Shown: positions 58,410 to 64,000 of the stretch, in pieces
Layout: the number at the start of each line of letters is the position of its first letter
Numbering within the stretch: the stretch's first letter is position 1
Origin: Rhizophlyctis rosea
Lineage: Eukaryota > Chytridiomycota > Chytridiomycetes > Rhizophlyctidales > Rhizophlyctidaceae
Assembly (NCBI GenBank): GCA_027596075.1
Contig: JADGJC010000013.1
Span: 124,001 to 188,000, forward strand
Direction: 5' to 3'
DNA: 64,000 nucleotides
Translations under genes and position numbers: made by a program
Notes under the pieces: model-generated
Seen by the model: only the letters and a program-made list of their open reading frames with translations
Databases searched by the model: none
What the model was told of the DNA's origin: nothing

Positions 58410-61400
58410 TCACAAAAGGTCCCTAACATAAACAGGCTTCCTAACAGCATTCGAAAATCCTTCATTGAATTTGAAAACAACCCGTCGTATGCCAACTGAT
58501 GCTTGAGCACGTGCTCCAGCGGACTTGAGAGCTTTCTTACCACCTGGTGAAGGACAGCGTTGAGTTAGACCTGCGCCTTCGCTGAGGTTCCCTTAGGAGA
58601 CGGAATGACCTACCGCTTGTTGCATCTCCATCACCTTCATCCTTCACAACAATCGGCCGACCAAAGAAATCAAGTGCAGGCTGCCAAATGAACAAGAGTC
58701 CGAATGAGAATCGACTTCACTCCACAAACTCGAAAACCAATTTCATACCTTCTCTTCTTCAACAACCTTCGGCGTAAGCGCGACGACAGGCTTACTGCTC
58801 AATCAATACCAATGAGAAACACATATCTTTGTCAAAGCCAACATCCACACAACAAACCTCAGAACAGCCCGCTTCTGCACAGGCGCAGGCGCAACAAACA
58901 CCCCATCATCCTCATTCTCACTCTTCCCCTCCAGCCCCTTCTCCTTCTCTCTCACCGGATTCCGAGCATTAGCCGCAGCTTCCGCTCGTCGGATGAGCTC
59001 TTTGTCAATCTTCAAAAAGAAATCGCGTGTGAGCTCGCTGTAAGTCAAGCTCAAAACTGATCACAACAGAAAACAGTCTCCCCTCACCTCCTGCGCGATC
59101 AACTGCCTAACCGCGTACGGTGCATTCAGAACTCTCCGACTCGACATCGTCCCCGTCGAAAACGAATTCCCCAATCCACTAACCAGAACATCGATTGGCC
59201 TTTTTGGGAAGGAATCATCAATCTTAGCCAAAAACAAGTTTTCGGCAATCAAGAACAGTAGAATAGAATACATACGGATCCAAACGATAGACATACTGCC
59301 CCTCCTCCGACTTCTCCTGCACAAACCGCACTCCAAATGTACACATAATCTCCACCAACCGATCAAGCACCACCCGTTCCGCCGGTTTCACTAGTTGGAT
59401 GTTGACCTGTTTCCGTTGGCCATGTTGTCACAAATCCTTTTCCATCCTACATTCGCCAAAACGCCCATCTTTTCACAAAAGGGTAACCACTCACCGGTCT
59501 CAACTCAGGCGACAAAATCCTCAACAAATACGGCGCCAATTCAACCATCAACTGTTCCGCATTCGCCCAATTGCGTCGAAGTATTGGCGGCATGCCCGAA
59601 GCCAAATTGATCAGGATATTCCGATTGGCCATCGTTTGTGTCGTCACCTATCAAAAAACACACACATTCCAAAAGCATGAACCACCTCGCCTCATCCACT
59701 CTCACCACATCGTCCACAAACTCCTCACCTCATGCTCAACTCTAGGAAACTCAACCTTAACCCTCCTAGCACTAGCAAAAAGCCCATAAAAACTCAAAAC
59801 CGGCCACGCAAAATACGCCTGCAACTCATGATGTCCCCTCTTCCAAACCCCACTCTCCAACTTATCCCAAAACCCCATCCAATCACACGCCCGTACAATC
59901 TTCGTCTTCCCACTACTCAACACAGTATCAAAGATCTTCGTCCTCAAATACGTCTCGAAACACCCTTGCATGAGTTTCTCGTACTCGCCGTTGGAGGTTA
60001 CGAGGTCGAGAAGACGAGGGATGTACTTTTCCGCGTCTCCCCCGCTACCACCCGCGGCCATTTTTCTCCGCGCCCGCTCCTCAGGAACAACAAACAACCC
60101 TTCCAAAACCTGGAAAAGCCCCTTCTTAACATCCTTATGTCCAACATCCGCCGCCCCAACATTGTGCAACGTCACTTCCTTCCCGCGGTTCTTAAAAAAC
60201 TGCAGCGTGTTCAAACAGGACCGGATGTCGCCTTCTGTTGATTCGCAGAGCGCTGTGAGAGCCCGGTTGTCGGCTTTGAGGCCCTCCCAGCGGCAGATCT
60301 CGTGCAGCCGGCGGGCGACGAGTTGGAGGGAGGGTTCGCGGAAGGTGTAGGTTTGTGCTAGGTGGCGGAGGGGGCGGAGGACTGGGGCGTAGCTGGATGG
60401 TGAGGTTAGGTTGGTTATTGTTTTGTGGAGTGTGGGGCATGGTATGCACATACAAGTCGTTGCAAATGCAAATGACGGGTCGCAGAAGCGGTTTACCCTC
60501 TGTCTTCTTGGATTGCCCTGAAAAATTTGCAGAAACAACCGTCAATTCAAGCTCGCAAGCTGTCCACGATATTCAAATCGACAAGAATGAACACCTTTAT
60601 GTTTCAGAACTCGTGCTTTGGAATCCCCGTTTACAACATCGAGAAGCATTTTCATGAAATTCTGCGTACGCAAACGCCAGGCTCATCAGCACCTAATCTT
60701 CTCAAACAAACAACGTCAAATAGGCCTTACATTATCGCCAGAACCACCCGCACTCGCTCCATCAATCTCATCAATAACCACAAGACTAGGCCTCTTATTT
60801 CCCATGACCGATTGAGATTCAAGCGCTCCCATGAGTTTGTTCTTCAGCGCGTCGCCGGTGCGGTCGTCACTGTAATGTTTAGATGAGCAGATGTGATGGT
60901 GAGCATTTTGCATCTCTGTCAATAAGTGGTCTTCTGCGCACCTTGCATTGATCTCCACAACATTGTATCCTGCATGATGTGCCGCGACATGAGCGAGAGT
61001 TGTTTTGCCCAGTCCTGGAGGTCCGGAAAGGAGCAATATCTGGTGTGCGGGCAGCTGAGCAATATGTATACAGTCAAATACCAATTCAAAAACACCCTAC
61101 CTTCTTCTCGGGCCTGTCATAAGGGTCCTTGTAATGCTACATTGCCAACATATCAACATATTAGAGACCGACGGTGCGCGGGATTTCGGGTCTCGTGCCC
61201 ACACACATACCTGATTGAAGTTTCCCTTCTCCTTCTGCCACCCGTCCTTCTGCCACCCGGGTTTCGACTTCCCTTTCCCATCATCCTTTCGCTTTGCCTT
61301 CTTGAACACGCAATGATCCCAAGCCTTGACCCAATTCAGCAATTCACGATTGATCCGCTGCGAGCGCAACAGCAAATGGTGAACAAACTGCCCCTGCATC

Positions 61401-62896
61401 AGCCAATTATCATCACCATACCTCATCCCCCACCAAATCCATATACATCGTAGGCCGATACTTGTCCACCCACAACTGATTAACTTTCCCTTCCTCCCCC
61501 TTCCCCAAATCCTCATCCCCCGCATCCGGATCGAGGTTCAGCACCTCGCCCGCCTTCCCATACTCCTCCACCAACATAGCTCTTGTCGCCTCCTCCTGTG
61601 CTGCCGCCTTGCGCTCCGCATCCACCTCGTCCATCATCTGGTAAATCGACTTGCCCAACAGCGTGCCCCGTTTATTCTCTATACTAGATGAGATTATGGA
61701 TTTGCCGCCGCCGATCGTGGTGAGATTCTTTTTCGGGAAATATAGCCGTTTACCGCTGGATGAGCAGCCGGTTATGATGTTGTAGGTGTCGAGAGGGCGT
61801 ACAGTGAAGTTTCGGGAGAGTTTTTGAAAATCTGGTGCGGGTTTGTGTGGGTTGGAGAGGTTGTGCTCTGAGAATTGACTATCTAGGCGGAAACTCTTTG
61901 ATGTTCCGACATCGGGAAGATTGGCGCCTGTTCGTCGTCGTTTAGGGGCTGAAGTGATGAATGATTCCATGGGGTTTGATAATGATCCGTTATCGGCATC
62001 GCCAGCGGGGAAAAGCGACGGCCCATCCATTTGACGATCGAAAAGGAGTGTAGATTGACCGTCCGCGGCATCAGGCAAAGGGTATTTTGCGGAACTCAGA
62101 GATGGTATCAATGACGGAATTGCCCTATGTGTTGGGGTGACAGGCTGAACGCGTTCTGAAGTTGACCAGTCCACCGCATCCACTGCAAACTTTTTACTCC
62201 GTGCTTGATCTTCCGGAAGTATATCATCCGCTCCTCGTTTTGCAGGCACCTCAGGGCTTCGCTTATCACCCTTCCCATCAGCACTTGTCCCGATTTGTTT
62301 CCGAGCAACGCGCTGCGCCCTCAAATCATCTTCCTCATCGCTACTGTCGGCCAAACTAAAGGCGGTCGATTGAGTTTCCGACGCCGGATGTGAAATCGGT
62401 GTCAGTTGTGGTAATCGAATGGATGTATATTCGATACGTCTAGGACTGGGTTTTGGGCGCAAGGAAGGGGAAGTGACGTGTGAAGGCGAGGAGGAGAACT
62501 GGTCTGAAGCAGGCGGCGGGTTGACAGTTGCCGGTTCGTCTTACATTCATTCCAGACCCATCGTCAAAACGGTCAGTTTTCACCGATTTGTACCAATGAC
62601 TGTTGTTTGTTTACTATGTCTCACCTACACCAGCCGCATCGTCGTCGTCCTCCTCCTCAAACATGAGGGGTACCCGTCGAGTGGAAGCGTTCAAGGGAGG
62701 TGCTGTCAGAATATCTAAGCAATACAATAGTGGGTCAGCCATCTACATAGGTTGAGCAAGAAAACCCCGTTCTTCCATGCATACCACTCTGGCCCGCACG
62801 AAGGGCTTTCTCCTGCTCTGCCTCCAGTTCGTGGAGTGCGGCCATATCGTCTGCCAGTCCGGCCTCAAAGGCGTCCTCCCAGTCGGGCTCGTCCAT
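58410..62896 (-). CDS. CTF18: Alternative clamp-loader subunit Ctf18
   Basis: This is a multi-exon gene starting at 62896 with MDEPDWEDAFEAGLADDM. The long second part (62462 down to about 61450) is a Ser/Pro-rich region ending in QLWVDKYRPT, the RFC box. The AAA core follows with Walker A GPPGLGKTT near 61010 and VVIDEIDGA near 60770. Then come LLRPVICICNDLYAP, CRWEGLKADNRALTALCES and EGDIRSCLNTLQFF, which are RFC-family. The C-terminus VVFKFNEGFSNAVRKPVYVRDL is diagnostic for Ctf18, the part that binds Ctf8 and Dcc1. Ctf18-RFC loads PCNA and links polymerase epsilon to cohesion. Short exons lie between 59.7 and 58.4 kb; borders there were not all fixed. Confidence 0.93.
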
Positions 62897-63144
62897 TGTG
62901 TGCAGCGCAGCAGATGGAATACCGTAGTATAGCCAACCTTCCGTAACAGCTGGGAAGATGTGGCTGGATTGATGGCAGCTAGTGCAGTTGAGTTAGCATG
63001 GTGAGTCGGGACTCGGCAGGGGAACGTGATCATGAGAGGGTTGTGTCCACGTCCGGCCCGTCTGGACCATCCCGCCACATCCCTCTGTGTACAATTGCCT
63101 TGTAACTCCGTTCATTTCACTCACCCACCTCCAAAAGAGGGCAT

Positions 63145-64000
63145 ATGAGGGAGATACCCATCCAGCCATACCCGGCATACCCGATACATATTTTCTTTTT
63201 GAGATCTCCGTCCTCTGGCGAACCAGCGCCGACCAAAACCCTTCTCAGTCTCGGACCCGATGACCATCCCACCATCGTGACTTGGATGGTCGAGGACATC
63301 GACTGGTCCAAGCAGAACGAACTCTGGAGCCCACCCTTCAGTTTCAACGACTTGGAATGGCGTCTAGGATTGACGGTCACATCCGATACAGCCCAGCAAA
63401 CCGATCCCCTCGACCCTGCCGCTTCCACATATCCTCTTACTGTGCAACTTGTTGCTTACGACGTTGTCGAGTCACACACACTTACCTACTGCGCGTTTGT
63501 GAAAACGGACCTTGACGCACCGATTGTTGGCGGCGAGCAAGCCCCGACCAATGGGTTTTTTAATCAAACCGAAGAGTTCATATGTACTGTGACGGAAATC
63601 CTGGACGCAGTCCATTTCTCCAATGAAGATCCTCCCACGAAGCTGCTCATTGGCGTAATGATGTACCCTGCGCCAATCGACACCGGCGGGCTAGTCCAAA
63701 TCCCTGTGATCCGAAGTTCAACCTGGCTTCACCTAGAGGGGGAACTCGCATCGGCCCATGCCGTTAGGGATAATGTACCTTATCGCTTCAACACATGGAG
63801 TGATGATGAGAAGGGAGACATTGTCGTTCAACTCAGTGACGGTGTTGTCAAAGCCCACAGCCTGCCTCGCCGCTACAACTACGACAGCTACTTCTCTGCA
63901 ATATTATCGCAACCAATGCAGGAGCAACAAAGCAGCACAATCAAACTCAACGACATAAACTGCGCTTTATTCAAGCAAATCCTGCGCTTCATTTATACTG
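63145..64000 (+). CDS. MATH-BTB domain protein (partial, cut by window end)
   Basis: The frame is open from 63145 to the window end with no stop (about 285 residues seen). The first part reads TWMVEDIDWSKQNELWSPPF and looks like a MATH domain. After about 215 residues a BTB/POZ domain starts with GDIVVQLSDGVVKAHSLPRR, followed by INCALFKQILRFIYT just at the edge. This order is typical of SPOP-like adaptors that bring substrates to a cullin-3 ubiquitin ligase. The leader before the MATH part is short. It starts 248 bp from CTF18 in divergent orientation. The start ATG is the first in frame; an upstream exon cannot be ruled out. Confidence 0.8.
   Translation, partial: MREIPIQPYPAYPIHIFFLRSPSSGEPAPTKTLLSLGPDDHPTIVTWMVEDIDWSKQNELWSPPFSFNDLEWRLGLTVTSDTAQQTDPLDPAASTYPLTVQLVAYDVVESHTLTYCAFVKTDLDAPIVGGEQAPTNGFFNQTEEFICTVTEILDAVHFSNEDPPTKLLIGVMMYPAPIDTGGLVQIPVIRSSTWLHLEGELASAHAVRDNVPYRFNTWSDDEKGDIVVQLSDGVVKAHSLPRRYNYDSYFSAILSQPMQEQQSSTIKLNDINCALFKQILRFIYT

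Noticed and set aside
1..64000. A bacterial-style defence system, operon, CRISPR array or transposon.
   Set aside because: No regularly spaced repeats, no transposase or reverse transcriptase, and no terminal repeats were seen. The gene set is eukaryotic and intron-rich.
1..64000. tRNA genes.
   Set aside because: I looked for B-box-like GGTTCRANTCC strings with matching flanks and found none that folds with an A box. A covariance-model scan would be decisive.

Overview
This window is nuclear DNA of an intron-rich fungus that makes flagellated zoospores, most likely a chytrid-type (zoosporic) lineage. The fungal signs are an OLE1-type desaturase fused to cytochrome b5, the ERMES protein Mdm10, Cgr1, a DEAD-box helicase that looks mitochondrial, an Rrt8-like membrane protein and short GT-AG introns (mostly 55-125 bp). 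The flagellar signs are near full-length CFAP57 and IFT140 plus two further proteins (a HEATR4-like HEAT protein and an IQ-motif protein) that fit an axonemal or ciliary setting. Dikarya lack these genes. I saw no tRNA or rRNA gene, transposon or CRISPR array.

Layout. 0.9-8 kb: stearoyl-CoA desaturase (+), mitochondrial DEAD-box helicase with a GGRD-repeat tail (-), secreted FAD-linked oxidase (-). 8.4-15.4 kb: HEI10/CCNB1IP1-like meiotic RING protein (+), CDC37 (-), GFA/CENP-V zinc protein (+), HINT3-type HIT protein (-) with an unexplained open extension encoding a membrane helix, and CGR1 (+). 15.7-21.8 kb: UGGT glucosyltransferase of ER quality control (-). 22.3-27.1 kb: CFAP57 (+). 27.3-28.5 kb: Rrt8/EI24-like membrane protein (-). 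29.3-33.2 kb: a class C GPCR whose ectodomain resembles a bacterial ABC solute-binding protein (+). 33.7-37.3 kb: RWDD1/Gir2 (-), MDM10 (+), NDUFAF3 (-). 37.7-41.8 kb: HEAT-repeat protein (+). 42.1-46.2 kb: TMEM234 (-), IQ protein (+), PDCD5 (-). 46.5-55.3 kb: uroporphyrinogen decarboxylase (+), sphingomyelinase-like phosphodiesterase (-), IFT140 (+). 55.3-57.6 kb: gene-poor stretch with degenerate hairpin repeats. 57.6-64 kb: small TPR protein (+), CTF18 (-), and a MATH-BTB gene cut by the window edge (+).

Genes alternate strands, and many pairs are divergent with short shared promoters (PDCD5/UROD, UGGT/CFAP57, sphingomyelinase/IFT140, CTF18/MATH-BTB). Most are conserved single-copy housekeeping genes rather than a pathway cluster. 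The nearest thing to a functional group is the flagellar set spread over 22-55 kb. The most unusual gene is the solute-binding-protein/7TM receptor. Exon coordinates were worked out by hand from splice signals and reading-frame continuity. For every gene where a full exon list is given, the summed length is a multiple of three, except the GPCR, which carries one unexplained extra base.
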